Shown here: piece after piece, positions 20,539 to 29,505 of the stretch | Position numbering within the stretch: the stretch's first letter is position 1 | How the letters are laid out: the number at the start of each line of letters is the position of its first letter | From: Oscillospiraceae bacterium | GTDB taxonomy: Bacteria; Bacillota; Clostridia; UMGS1810 | NCBI GenBank assembly: GCA_015069095.1 | Contig: SVJH01000020.1 | Location: 1-37,483, forward strand | Reading direction: 5' to 3' | DNA: 37,483 nt | Translations under genes and position numbers: made by a program | Notes under the pieces: model-generated | Databases searched by the model: none | The model's input: only the letters and a program-made list of their open reading frames with translations | Told to the model about the DNA's origin: nothing

Positions 20539-21405
20539 ATGGAAAAGGGAATTATTGTTAAAGGAATAGGTGGGTTTTATTATGTTGAAACCCAAAATGG
20601 AATTGTAGAATGCAGAGCACGAGGAAAATTCAGAAATGAATGTATTAAACCAAGTGTGGGCGATTATGTAGAAATAGATGTTGGTCCGGAAAACACTGGA
20701 ACAGTTTTACAAATTATGCCAAGAAAGAATCATTTTATTAGACCGCCTATATCTAATATTGATACTTTGGTGCTTGTGGCATCGTTAAAGAATCCGGAAC
20801 CCGATTTTTTATTTATTGATAAGATTTCTGTGATTGCAAATATGAATAATGTTAATCTTGTTCTGTGTTTTAATAAAGCGGATTTGACAAAGGAAACAGA
20901 TAGTATAACAGAAATCTATAAAAATACCGGTTATGAAGTGGTTTTTACAAGTGCATTAAGTGGCGAGAGCACAGATGAACTCAAAAAAATGTTAATTTCA
21001 AAAACTGGGATAGTTGCGTTTTCAGGATTTTCAGGTGTTGGTAAATCATCGCTTTTAAGTAATCTTACAAATTTACAACTTCAAACAGGAATTGTAAGCG
21101 AAAAGTTGAAACGTGGCAAGCATACAACAAGGCATGTTGAACTTTTTAAGTACAATGATTTATATTTTGCAGATACGCCAGGATTTAGCATGTTGGAACT
21201 GCCTAAAATAGATAAAAATGATTTAGAAAAGTATTTTCCTGAGTTTTCAAAATATTTAGGAGATTGTAAATTTACAGGATGCAGTCATATTAACGAACGT
21301 GATTGTGCTGTAAAAAAAGCCCTTGAAAACGGATTTATTGATAAGTCCAGATACAATAGTTATAAGATATTTTACGATAAATTGAAATCATTTAAGGAGT
21401 GGTAA
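20539..21405 (+). CDS. rsgA: Ribosome small-subunit GTPase RsgA
   Basis: Circularly permuted GTPase that checks late assembly of the 30S subunit. An N-terminal OB-fold (residues 1-65) precedes the GTPase motifs in permuted order: FNKAD, SALSG, GFSGVGKSSLLSNL and DTPGFSMLEL. The C-terminal zinc site is CKFTGCSHINERDC. The 288-residue length is normal. It lies 8 bp after prkC and one base before rpe, in the usual prkC-rsgA-rpe-thiN order. Confidence 0.96.
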   Translation: MEKGIIVKGIGGFYYVETQNGIVECRARGKFRNECIKPSVGDYVEIDVGPENTGTVLQIMPRKNHFIRPPISNIDTLVLVASLKNPEPDFLFIDKISVIANMNNVNLVLCFNKADLTKETDSITEIYKNTGYEVVFTSALSGESTDELKKMLISKTGIVAFSGFSGVGKSSLLSNLTNLQLQTGIVSEKLKRGKHTTRHVELFKYNDLYFADTPGFSMLELPKIDKNDLEKYFPEFSKYLGDCKFTGCSHINERDCAVKKALENGFIDKSRYNSYKIFYDKLKSFKEW

Positions 21406-21406
21406 C

Positions 21407-22042
21407 GTGATTAAACTTGCACCTTCAATACTTGCAGCAGATTTTGCAAAATTAGGAGATGAAATTGCAAAGATAGACAAATGTGGTGCTGATTATGTTC
21501 ACATTGACGTAATGGATGGACATTTTGTACCAAACATTTCTTTTGGTGTGTGTGTAATTGAATCTATAAGAAAATATACTGACATGGTTTTTGATACACA
21601 TCTTATGATTGAAAATCCAGAAAAATATGTTGATGTTTTTTTGAATGCCGGCAGTGATATAATTACTGTTCATATAGAAGCAAATATGGATTACGAATAT
21701 ATTAAAAATGCTGTGAAATCACGTGGTAAAAAACTTTCTATGTCAATAAAACCTAACACCGATGTAAAGGAAATCTTGCCGTATCTTGACGACTTGGATA
21801 TGGTGCTAATAATGAGTGTTGAACCTGGTTTTGGCGGACAAAAGTTTATGCCTGATATGCTAAAAAAAGCAGAATACATAAGAAGTATAAATAAAACTAT
21901 CGATATTCAAATGGATGGCGGTATAGGTCTTAATAATATTGCTGATGTAGTAAAAAGTGGAGTAAATGTTGTTGTGGCAGGATCAAGTGTATTTGGTGCT
22001 GACGATGTTGAAAAAACTATTTGTGAATTCAAAAAGTATTAG
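21407..22042 (+). CDS. rpe: Ribulose-phosphate 3-epimerase
   Basis: Interconverts ribulose 5-phosphate and xylulose 5-phosphate. TIM-barrel motifs are clear: LAPSILAADFAKLGDEI, HIDVMDGHFVPNISFG with catalytic metal ligands, MSVEPGFGGQKF and QMDGGIGLNNI. The 211-residue protein uses a GTG start behind AAGGAG, immediately after rsgA. Confidence 0.96.
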   Translation: MIKLAPSILAADFAKLGDEIAKIDKCGADYVHIDVMDGHFVPNISFGVCVIESIRKYTDMVFDTHLMIENPEKYVDVFLNAGSDIITVHIEANMDYEYIKNAVKSRGKKLSMSIKPNTDVKEILPYLDDLDMVLIMSVEPGFGGQKFMPDMLKKAEYIRSINKTIDIQMDGGIGLNNIADVVKSGVNVVVAGSSVFGADDVEKTICEFKKY

Positions 22043-22050
22043 GAGATATT

Positions 22051-22686
22051 ATGAGAGCAGTTATTATTACAGGTGGAATGATAGACGACTACAATTATTA
22101 TAAAAACTATTTTAATGAAGATGATATTGTCATATGTGCTGATGGTGGTGTAAAACACTTAATAAATCTTGATTTAGATGCATCGTATTTTTTGGGGGAT
22201 TTTGATTCTTGCAATTTTGAAGATGTAAAGAATGATAGTCATTTGAAAAATGCTCAAATTATAAAATTCAATTCAGAAAAAGATGAAACAGATACTGAAA
22301 TTGCTCTTAATTTAGCTCTTGAAAAAGGAGTTAGTAATATTGTAATCTTAGGGGCGATAGGTACAAGGATTGATCATACTTTGGCGAATATCATGCTAAT
22401 GAAAAAAGCCCTAAAACATAATGTAGAATTAAAAATAGTGAATGAAAAAAACGAGATTAGACTTGTTGATAAATCAATAAGTCTAAATCCCGTTAAAAAT
22501 GCCTTTCTATCTGTTATTGCTTTAAAGACGACTACCAATCTAACTCTTAAAAATGTAAAATATGAATTAAACGAATTTACGTTATCTACTGATACTTCTC
22601 TTGGTATAAGTAATGAATTTACTGATAAAAAAGCAATTATTTCGTTTGATGAAGGATTGCTTCTTGTAATAATATCACGAGATTAA
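22051..22686 (+). CDS. thiN: Thiamine pyrophosphokinase
   Basis: Makes thiamine diphosphate from thiamine and ATP. The 211-residue protein has ITGGMIDDYNYYKNYF, CADGGVKHLINL, FLGDFDSC, DETDTEIALNLAL and GAIGTRIDHTLANI, which match the catalytic domain of the family. It is the last gene of the operon and converges on radA, the two 3' ends sharing the 4 bp at 22683-22686. No terminator hairpin is visible between them. Confidence 0.94.
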   Translation: MRAVIITGGMIDDYNYYKNYFNEDDIVICADGGVKHLINLDLDASYFLGDFDSCNFEDVKNDSHLKNAQIIKFNSEKDETDTEIALNLALEKGVSNIVILGAIGTRIDHTLANIMLMKKALKHNVELKIVNEKNEIRLVDKSISLNPVKNAFLSVIALKTTTNLTLKNVKYELNEFTLSTDTSLGISNEFTDKKAIISFDEGLLLVIISRD

Positions 22687-24032
22687 CTAAAGAGTTTAAT
22701 TGCATCAAAAATATTCTTTATGCCATATATTTCAATATCTTTATTTTTTATATCTTTTGCGTTATCAAATGGGATAACGCATTTTTTAAACCCTAATTTT
22801 TTACATTCATTTACCCTTTTTTCAACAAATGAGACACTTCTCACTTCGCCTGTTAGACCAACTTCGCCAATAAAAACAGTATCATTACCAATAGTAAAGT
22901 TCTTGTAATTAGATGCAATTGCCATTATAATTGCAAGGTCGGTTGCCGGTTCGGAAATTTTAAGCCCACCGGCAATATTTAGATAGACATCCTGATTTTG
23001 CATTGTATAGTGAAGTTTTTTCTCTAAAATTGCAACAAGCATAATCGCACGGTTGTAATCAAGTCCTGTTGTCATTCTTCTTGCATTGCCAAATCCGGTA
23101 GGGGATGTAAGTGCTTGAATTTCTGCAAGTACAGGACGTGTTCCTTCGAGCGTACAAACAACAGCAGAGCCAGGTATATTTTCGCTTCGACCACTAAGAA
23201 GCATTTTTGAAGGGTTTTTAACTTCATTAAGACCATTATCTTTCATTTCAAACACACCAATTTCGTTAGTCGAGCCAAAACGATTTTTAACAGTCCTTAA
23301 AATTCTATACGATTGATGTCTTTCACCTTCAAAATAAAGAACACAATCAACCATATGTTCAAGAACTCGAGGTCCTGCAATATTGCCATCTTTAGTTACA
23401 TGGCCAACGATCAGAACTGATGTGTTATTGTCTTTTGCATATCTTAAAAGCGAGTGCGTTGCTTCTCTGACTTGTGATACACTTCCAGGAGCACTTGATA
23501 CTTCGTCGTTGTATATTGTTTGTATTGAATCTATTATCATTATATCAGGGTTAATTTCACTAGCGTAATAGAGAATATTTGTTAATGATGTTTCGCTCAT
23601 AACCGAAAGATTATCTGATTTTACATTTAATCTTTCACTGCGCATTTTAATTTGGTTTAGTGATTCTTCGCCTGATACGTAGAGTATTTTATTTTCTGAT
23701 AAAGATGAACAAATTTGTAAAAGCAGTGTTGATTTACCTATTCCGGGGTCCCCTCCAAAGAGAACGAGAGAACCTTTAACAATTCCGCCACCAAGTACTC
23801 TATCAAGTTCGGTAATATTAGTTTTATGTCGTAATTCGGTTGAAGTGGTAATTTCGCTTAGTAGTGAAGGTTTACTTGATTTAAGACCTTTTGCGTAGGA
23901 TTTGTCATAATTTTTTTTGTTTATTATTTCCTCGCAAAAAGAATTCCATTCTCCGCACGAAGGACATTTTCCAAGCCATTTTGGTGTTTCATATCCGCAC
24001 TCATTACAAACAAATTTAGTTTTTTCAGCCAT
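22683..24032 (-). CDS. radA: DNA repair protein RadA
   Basis: RecA-related ATPase that drives branch migration in recombinational repair. From its N terminus: a zinc finger (CNECGYETPKWLGKCPSCGEW), Walker A GGDPGIGKSTLL, the RadA signature KNRFGSTNEIG and a C-terminal Lon-like domain (VFIGEVGLTGEVRSV). The 449-residue length is standard. The ATG is preceded on the minus strand by AGGAGA. Confidence 0.97.
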   Translation of the reverse strand: MAEKTKFVCNECGYETPKWLGKCPSCGEWNSFCEEIINKKNYDKSYAKGLKSSKPSLLSEITTSTELRHKTNITELDRVLGGGIVKGSLVLFGGDPGIGKSTLLLQICSSLSENKILYVSGEESLNQIKMRSERLNVKSDNLSVMSETSLTNILYYASEINPDIMIIDSIQTIYNDEVSSAPGSVSQVREATHSLLRYAKDNNTSVLIVGHVTKDGNIAGPRVLEHMVDCVLYFEGERHQSYRILRTVKNRFGSTNEIGVFEMKDNGLNEVKNPSKMLLSGRSENIPGSAVVCTLEGTRPVLAEIQALTSPTGFGNARRMTTGLDYNRAIMLVAILEKKLHYTMQNQDVYLNIAGGLKISEPATDLAIIMAIASNYKNFTIGNDTVFIGEVGLTGEVRSVSFVEKRVNECKKLGFKKCVIPFDNAKDIKNKDIEIYGIKNIFDAIKLFS

Positions 24033-24072
24033 TGTTATTCTCCTGTTATTTCCTTTAGATAATTATATAAAT

Positions 24073-24101
24073 ACATTAAACTATTTTAAATAAAATGTCA
24101 A
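24073..24101 (-). promoter_or_regulatory. Possible radA promoter
   Basis: On the minus strand a perfect TTGACA (24096-24101) is followed after 17 bp by TAATGT (24073-24078), about 40 bp before the radA start. The -35 is ideal and the -10 is weak, so the call is tentative. Confidence 0.4.
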
Positions 24102-24222
24102 TATTTCTTTTGAAATCGTAAGAAACATTTAGAAATTAAGAGATTTAATAAGCATTTATGTTAAAAAAATAAAATATAATCGAATATTGTCAAAATTTCA
24201 ACAAAAATCGCGTTAAATCGAC

Positions 24223-24251
24223 TTGATTATTATTGAGTTTTATTATATAAT
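24223..24251 (+). promoter_or_regulatory. SigA-type promoter of the GT2 glycosyltransferase gene
   Basis: TTGATT at 24223-24228, a 17-bp spacer and a perfect TATAAT at 24246-24251, with a leader of about 43 nt to the GTG start. It lies in the 268-bp AT-rich gap between radA and the glycosyltransferase, in which I see no other gene. Confidence 0.75.
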
Positions 24252-24300
24252 GAGTTAGTTGTGTAATGAGGTAAAAATATTTCACGAAGGAGTGTTATGC

Positions 24301-25569
24301 GTGCCGGATTTAAAAGGATTTGAATTAGCGTTGTATTTAATTACTGCATTTATTCAAATTTTTGTATTTGTATTTGGTGGTTATTATATTTTTATTTCTT
24401 TCTTTGGGTGGTCTAATAAAAAGACAAATACTGAACCTAAAGAAACAAAAATGCATAGATTTGCGATGCTTGTTGCTGCCCACAATGAAGAAATGGTTAT
24501 TGCAAATATGGTTAAAAGTTTGCAAAATTTAAACTATCCAAGAGAGTATTACGATATTTTTGTAATTGCTGATAACTGTGATGATGCTACTGCTGAACGT
24601 GCTCGCGAAGCAGGTGCACTTGTATATGAAAGAACAAATGATAAACTACGCGGAAAAGGTTATGCATTAGAATGGATGTTTGAAAAAATATTTGAAATGG
24701 GAGATAAATACGATTCTATTTCAATATTTGACGCCGATAATGTTGTTAATAAGAATTATTTATATGAAATGAACAAAGAACTTAATAAAGGTTATGAAGT
24801 TGTTCAGGGTGTAATTGACAGTAAAAATCCATTTGACTCTTGGATTACTTGTGCATATTCTGTGTCATTTTGGTCAATCTCAAGAATGTTCCAGAATGCC
24901 AGATATAATTTAGGAATGACATGCCAACTTAGTGGTACAGGTTTTGTTGTATCTACTAAACTTTTAAAAGAAATAGGATGGGGCGCTACTTGTCTTACGG
25001 AAGATATGGAGTTTACTGCCAAATTAGCACTAATGGGCAAAAAAGTAGGTTGGGCTCATAAAGCTGTAGTTTACGATGAAAAGCCGCTAACATTTAAACA
25101 GTCATGGCATCAGAGAATAAGATGGATGCAAGGACACGCAGATGTTGCTTCTCGTTTTACACGAAAACTATTTAAGCGTGCTTTTAAAGAAAGAGATTTT
25201 TCAGCATTTGACTGCGCAATATATTTACTTCAACCAGTTAAAGTTGTTGCGTTATTATTTGCTACTATTTTTGGATTTGGTCAGTTGTTTGGAATATTTG
25301 ATATGTTCGATATGAGTCATTTATTTGGTTCTAAAGAATTATGGAGCATAATTGGTGTTATGCAAATGTTCTACATTCCGTTTATAGTAACTTATGAAAA
25401 GAGAATTATAAATGGGCACCTTATCTGGAGTTACTTAATTTATGGTTTTTATTCTTTGACATGGATTCCTATTACTATAATAGGTTGGTGCAAGAAAAAT
25501 CATAAAGAATGGTCTCATACTAAGCACACAAGACAAATTACAATTGATGAACTTGAAAAGATTCAGTAA
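24301..25569 (+). CDS. Membrane glycosyltransferase, family 2
   Basis: Family 2 glycosyltransferase with membrane anchors. An N-terminal span (about residues 6-34) is followed by the catalytic domain: LVAAHNEE, VIADNCDD, a DxD-type site in IFDADN, TEDMEF and the processive-type motif HQRIRWMQGH (QxxRW). The C terminus adds further hydrophobic spans (about residues 305-395). The QxxRW motif is shared with cellulose- and hyaluronan-synthase-like enzymes. The GTG at 24301 is preferred because AAGGAG at 24287-24292 lies eight bases upstream; a TTG at 24259 is also in frame. Monocistronic between its own promoter and terminator. The sugar is unknown. Confidence 0.88.
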   Translation: MPDLKGFELALYLITAFIQIFVFVFGGYYIFISFFGWSNKKTNTEPKETKMHRFAMLVAAHNEEMVIANMVKSLQNLNYPREYYDIFVIADNCDDATAERAREAGALVYERTNDKLRGKGYALEWMFEKIFEMGDKYDSISIFDADNVVNKNYLYEMNKELNKGYEVVQGVIDSKNPFDSWITCAYSVSFWSISRMFQNARYNLGMTCQLSGTGFVVSTKLLKEIGWGATCLTEDMEFTAKLALMGKKVGWAHKAVVYDEKPLTFKQSWHQRIRWMQGHADVASRFTRKLFKRAFKERDFSAFDCAIYLLQPVKVVALLFATIFGFGQLFGIFDMFDMSHLFGSKELWSIIGVMQMFYIPFIVTYEKRIINGHLIWSYLIYGFYSLTWIPITIIGWCKKNHKEWSHTKHTRQITIDELEKIQ

Positions 25570-25596
25570 AAGTCGGTCTTTATGACCGACTTTTTT
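25568..25596 (+). terminator. Intrinsic terminator of the GT2 gene
   Basis: An 11-bp stem AAAAGTCGGTC / GACCGACTTTT with a 5-nt loop and a run of six Ts, overlapping the end of the gene. Confidence 0.92.
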
Positions 25597-25607
25597 GTTA
25601 TATGTAC

Positions 25608-25636
25608 TTGCTTTTTGTAAAAAAATATGGTACAAT
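25608..25636 (+). promoter_or_regulatory. Extended -10 promoter of glyA
   Basis: TTGCTT at 25608-25613, a 17-bp spacer, then TACAAT at 25631-25636 preceded by TGG. The glyA start follows after a leader of about 25 nt, so there is no room for a glycine riboswitch. Confidence 0.8.
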
Positions 25637-25666
25637 ATTCTTGAAATTTTTTTAGGAGGAAATACA

Positions 25667-26905
25667 ATGTATAGTACTGAAGAAATCAAAAAAATTGACA
25701 TTGAAGTTGCAGATGCAATTGAAATGGAAGTTGAAAGACAGAGAAATAAAATTGAACTTATCGCGAGCGAAAACTTTGTAAGCAATGCTGTTATAGAAGC
25801 GATGGGTACACCGCTTACAAATAAATATGCAGAAGGTTATCCTGGTAAAAGATACTATGGCGGATGTGAATGTGTAGATATAGTTGAAAATTTAGCTATT
25901 GAAAGAGCGAAAAAAATCTTTGGCGCAGAACATGCAAATGTTCAGCCACACTCTGGTGCACAGGCTAACATGGCAGTATTTTTTGCTGTACTAAAACCGG
26001 GCGATACTGTAATGGGGATGAATTTATCTCATGGTGGTCATTTATCACACGGAAGTCCTGTGAATATGTCAGGAAGTTATTTTAACATCGTTCCTTATGG
26101 AGTAGATGAAAAAACGCAAGTTCTTGATTATGATGAAGTAAGAAGAATTGCACTTGAATGTAAACCAAAGTTAATAGTTGCGGGCGCAAGTGCATATTCA
26201 AGAACACTTGATTTTGAAAAATTTTCTGCAATAGCAAAAGAAGTTGGAGCATATTTAATGGTAGATATTGCTCACATAGCAGGGTTAGTTGCTGCTGGCC
26301 TTCATCCAAATCCTGTTCCATATGCAGATTTTGTCACTACTACAACTCATAAAACACTAAGAGGTCCTCGTGGTGGTATGATTCTTTGCAAAGAAGAACA
26401 TGCAAAAATGATAAATAAAGCGGTTTTCCCTGGAATTCAAGGTGGTCCGCTTATGCATATAATTGCTGCAAAAGCAGTTTGCTTTAAAGAAGCATTATCG
26501 GATAAATTTAAAGCATATCAGACACAGATAGTAAAAAATGCAGCAGAACTTTGTAAACAACTGCAGGCAAAAGGGATAAAAATAGTTTCTGATGGAACTG
26601 ATAATCATTTAATGCTTGTTGATCTTACATCTTTAGGGTTAACTGGAAAAGAAGCAGAAAAACTTTTAGATGAAGTTGGCATTACAGTTAACAAAAACAC
26701 AATTCCTTTTGAAACAACAAGTCCGTTTATTACAAGCGGTATAAGAATCGGCACACCTGCTGTTACATCAAGAGGATTTAAAGAAGAAGATATGAAAACT
26801 ATTGCAGATTTAATATACCTTACATTAACTGATTTTGAAAACTCAAAAGATGCAGTTAAAGATGGTGTTAAAAATCTTTGCGCAAAATATCCATTATATA
26901 AATAA
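25667..26905 (+). CDS. glyA: Serine hydroxymethyltransferase
   Basis: PLP enzyme that converts serine and tetrahydrofolate to glycine and methylene-tetrahydrofolate. Motifs: [42 protein letters not shown] and the PLP-lysine segment [15 protein letters not shown]. The 412-residue length is typical. The ATG at 25667 has a perfect AGGAGG six bases upstream. Flanked by its own promoter and terminator. Confidence 0.97.
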   Translation: MYSTEEIKKIDIEVADAIEMEVERQRNKIELIASENFVSNAVIEAMGTPLTNKYAEGYPGKRYYGGCECVDIVENLAIERAKKIFGAEHANVQPHSGAQANMAVFFAVLKPGDTVMGMNLSHGGHLSHGSPVNMSGSYFNIVPYGVDEKTQVLDYDEVRRIALECKPKLIVAGASAYSRTLDFEKFSAIAKEVGAYLMVDIAHIAGLVAAGLHPNPVPYADFVTTTTHKTLRGPRGGMILCKEEHAKMINKAVFPGIQGGPLMHIIAAKAVCFKEALSDKFKAYQTQIVKNAAELCKQLQAKGIKIVSDGTDNHLMLVDLTSLGLTGKEAEKLLDEVGITVNKNTIPFETTSPFITSGIRIGTPAVTSRGFKEEDMKTIADLIYLTLTDFENSKDAVKDGVKNLCAKYPLYK

Positions 26906-26910
26906 TAAAG

Positions 26911-26942
26911 TGGTGCAGGAATTTATTCTTGCACCAATTTTT
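26911..26942 (+). terminator. Intrinsic terminator of glyA
   Basis: Stem arms 26911-26922 and 26925-26936 (TGGTGCAGGAAT with its near-perfect complement, one G-U pair, tight loop) followed by AATTTTT. rarA starts 16 bp later, so some readthrough is possible. Confidence 0.75.
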
Positions 26943-26958
26943 AAAAGGAGTGATATAA

Positions 26959-28236
26959 GTGGCGGCACCTTTAGCAGAAAGATTAAGACCTGATACATTA
27001 GATGATGTTGTTGGACAGCACCATTTGATAGGCGAAGGAAAGATATTATCCAATATTTTAAAAGTAAATGAAATTCCAAATATGATATTTTATGGTCCTT
27101 CAGGAACAGGCAAAACAACTATAGCTAACATTTGTGCTAAAAGTGCAGGAAAGACTTTTTATAAACTTAATGCCACTACCGCTGCTGTAAAAGACATTAA
27201 AGACATAATATCAACTTTAGATACTTTTGAAAACAGAAATGGTGTACTTTTGTATTTGGATGAAATCCAGAATTTCAATAAAAAACAACAACAGTCATTG
27301 CTTGAATATATTGAAAACGGCAAAATAACTTTAATTGCAAGTACAACTGAAAATCCGTATTTTTATGTTTATAATGCTATTTTGTCTCGATCTACGGTGC
27401 TTGAGTTTAAAAGTGTTGACTGTTCCGATATACAAAGGGCAATTGTAAACGGAATAAAAAGACTAAATGAAGATTATCCTGATATTGAAATTACTATTGA
27501 AAACGATGCATTAGAGCATATAAGTATGTGTTCAAATGGTGATGTTAGAAAGTCATTAAATGCGCTGGAAATGTGTGTAAAATCTCAATTATACAATTAT
27601 TCGGATAAAATAAATATTACTATTGATATTGCAGAAGATTGTACTCAACTTTCGTCGTTTGCACATGACAAAAACGGCGATAACCATTATGATGTAATCA
27701 GTGCATTTCAAAAATCAATAAGAGGTAGTGATGCTGATGCGGCACTTCATTATTTGGCACGACTTATCGAGGGTGGGGATCTTTTAACAGCTTGCAGAAG
27801 ACTTTTAGTTGTAGCTTCTGAAGATATCGGATTAGCAAACCCTAATGCGATTGTTGTTACAAAATCGTGTGTTGACTCAGCTTTACAGTTAGGACTACCT
27901 GAAGCACGTATTCCCCTTAGCGAAGCAGTTATACTGCTTGCAAATTCTCCAAAATCAAATTCCGCAATCTGCGCAATAGATTCTGCATTATCTGATATAA
28001 AAAACACGAATGTTGGCCCTGTACCGAGTCATCTTAAAGATACTCATTATGCAGGTGCACAAAAAATGGGCAGGGGACTTACTTATAAATATCCTCATAA
28101 TTATAAGAATTCTTATGTTTCTCAGCAGTATCTTCCTGATAATATTAGAGACAGAGTTTATTATAAAGCTGGAAATAATAAGACAGAGCAAATGTACAAA
28201 AAATATATTGATGATTTGAAAAATGGTGAAAAGTAA
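26959..28236 (+). CDS. rarA: Replication-associated recombination protein RarA (MgsA)
   Basis: AAA+ ATPase acting at stalled forks. The N terminus PLAERLRPDTLDDVVGQ, Walker A GPSGTGKTTIAN, Walker B LLYLDEIQNF, a sensor region (STTENPYFYV) and the C-terminal family block GGDLLTACRRLLVVASEDIG identify it. It has 425 residues and uses a GTG start behind AAAGGAG. Its stop overlaps the next gene by one base, linking it in one transcript with an adenosyltransferase-like gene. Confidence 0.95.
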   Translation: MAAPLAERLRPDTLDDVVGQHHLIGEGKILSNILKVNEIPNMIFYGPSGTGKTTIANICAKSAGKTFYKLNATTAAVKDIKDIISTLDTFENRNGVLLYLDEIQNFNKKQQQSLLEYIENGKITLIASTTENPYFYVYNAILSRSTVLEFKSVDCSDIQRAIVNGIKRLNEDYPDIEITIENDALEHISMCSNGDVRKSLNALEMCVKSQLYNYSDKINITIDIAEDCTQLSSFAHDKNGDNHYDVISAFQKSIRGSDADAALHYLARLIEGGDLLTACRRLLVVASEDIGLANPNAIVVTKSCVDSALQLGLPEARIPLSEAVILLANSPKSNSAICAIDSALSDIKNTNVGPVPSHLKDTHYAGAQKMGRGLTYKYPHNYKNSYVSQQYLPDNIRDRVYYKAGNNKTEQMYKKYIDDLKNGEK

Positions 28237-28709
28237 TGAGTATTGTTACAAAATGTGGCGATAAAAAAATGACTGATTTAATAGGCGAAAGAGTAAGTAA
28301 AACAGACAAAAGAATTGAACTAATTGGTACTGTTGATGAAGTGATAAGCATTTTGTCAATTGCAAATTCATTTATTGATAGCAAAAAATATACCGAAGAA
28401 TTTACAATTTGCCAAGATGCTTTATATAGATTCAATGGACAGATTGCCGGTGCTGACTTTACAGAGCTTACGAAATATACTGAATATTTTGAAGAATTTA
28501 TTTCATCTAACGAAAGTCGTAATTTTACTTTTAATTATACTGTAACAAAAGTAGGTTCACTAATTGATTATGCAAGAGCAGTAATAAGACGTGCTGAAAG
28601 AATTTTCTGCAATTGTGATAATAAAAGAGAAGATTTATGTAAATTCATTAACAGAATTTCAGATTATTTATATGTGTTTTCACGCAAGGTCGATTCGGAG
28701 GGATTATGA
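28236..28709 (+). CDS. PduO-type corrinoid adenosyltransferase-like protein
   Basis: Resembles PduO-type ATP:cob(I)alamin adenosyltransferases: VTKCGDKKMTDLIGERVSK aligns with their N-terminal nucleotide loop, GTVDEVISILSIA with GTVDELNS, RAVIRRAERIF with the conserved RxxxRRAER block and INRISDYLYVFSR with the last helix. The 157-residue length is slightly short. The loop usually reads TGDKGxT; here it is CGDKKMT, so catalytic activity is not assured. No cobalamin riboswitch or B12-dependent enzyme is nearby. Its start and stop overlap rarA and the SDR gene. Confidence 0.75.
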   Translation: MSIVTKCGDKKMTDLIGERVSKTDKRIELIGTVDEVISILSIANSFIDSKKYTEEFTICQDALYRFNGQIAGADFTELTKYTEYFEEFISSNESRNFTFNYTVTKVGSLIDYARAVIRRAERIFCNCDNKREDLCKFINRISDYLYVFSRKVDSEGL

Positions 28710-29437
28710 TGAAAAAAACTGCCTTGATAACTGGCGCATCTAAAGGAATAGGAAAGGCTATAGCATTAAATCTTTCAAAAGAGTTTAATGTGGTAATTAA
28801 CTATAATAAGAGTTATGATGATGCTTTACTTCTTGCAGATTCAATAAATAAAAATGGTGGTTGTGCAAAAATTTTTAAAGCAGATATTACAAATTTAACT
28901 GAAGTTAAAAATATGATTGAATTTACTATTTCACATTTTAAAAAACTTGATGTTCTTGTGAATAATGCAGGAATAGCTGAACAAAAACTATTTACAGATA
29001 TTACAGAAACTGACTGGAATACAATTATAAATACAAATATGAACGGCACTTACAACGTTACACGCCAAGCATTAAAATATATGATTCATGAAAAAAACGG
29101 AAAAATAATAAATATATCATCCGTTTGGGGACTTGTAGGTGCATCGTGTGAAGTACATTATTCCACTGCTAAAGCAGGAATAATAGGATTTACAAAATCT
29201 CTTGCAAAAGAAGTTGCTCCTTCAAATATAACTGTAAATGCGGTAGCTCCAGGCGTGATAAATACTGATATGTGCAATTTTGATGAAGAAACTATTGAAA
29301 TGTTAAAAAGTGAAATTCCGCTTGGAAGAATCGGCTCACCTGATGATGTTGCGAATGTTGTCGGATTTTTAGCATCTGATTTATCTAACTACATAACCGG
29401 TCAGGTGATAAATGTCAGTGGTGGGTTTGTTGTATAA
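28709..29437 (+). CDS. Short-chain dehydrogenase/reductase, FabG-like
   Basis: NAD(P)-dependent oxidoreductase with a Rossmann fold: cofactor loop TGASKGIGKA, VNNAGIAE, catalytic Ser in NISSVWG and Tyr/Lys in HYSTAKAG, and a C-terminal NVSGGFVV. The 242-residue length and motifs are closest to 3-oxoacyl-ACP reductase FabG, but no fatty-acid genes are adjacent, so the substrate is open. The ATG at 28709 is better spaced from GGAGG (28698-28702) than the overlapping ATG at 28706. Confidence 0.85.
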   Translation: MKKTALITGASKGIGKAIALNLSKEFNVVINYNKSYDDALLLADSINKNGGCAKIFKADITNLTEVKNMIEFTISHFKKLDVLVNNAGIAEQKLFTDITETDWNTIINTNMNGTYNVTRQALKYMIHEKNGKIINISSVWGLVGASCEVHYSTAKAGIIGFTKSLAKEVAPSNITVNAVAPGVINTDMCNFDEETIEMLKSEIPLGRIGSPDDVANVVGFLASDLSNYITGQVINVSGGFVV

Positions 29438-29462
29438 ATAAGTTCTTGCAATAAACTTATTT
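29436..29462 (+). terminator. Hairpin after the SDR gene, overlapping the next promoter
   Basis: A 9-bp stem AAATAAGTT / AACTTATTT (29436-29444, 29454-29462) with a 9-nt loop and no T-run of its own. The -35 of the following promoter lies in its loop. It may be a weak terminator. Confidence 0.4.
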
Positions 29463-29474
29463 ATGTGTTATAAT
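29446..29474 (+). promoter_or_regulatory. Extended -10 promoter of the tyrosine kinase/phosphatase pair
   Basis: TTGCAA at 29446-29451, a 17-bp spacer and TATAAT at 29469-29474 preceded by TGT (extended -10). The leader to the ATG at 29506 is about 25 nt. Confidence 0.82.
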
Positions 29475-29505
29475 ACATATGATTATGAATATAAAAGGTG
29501 AAGTT

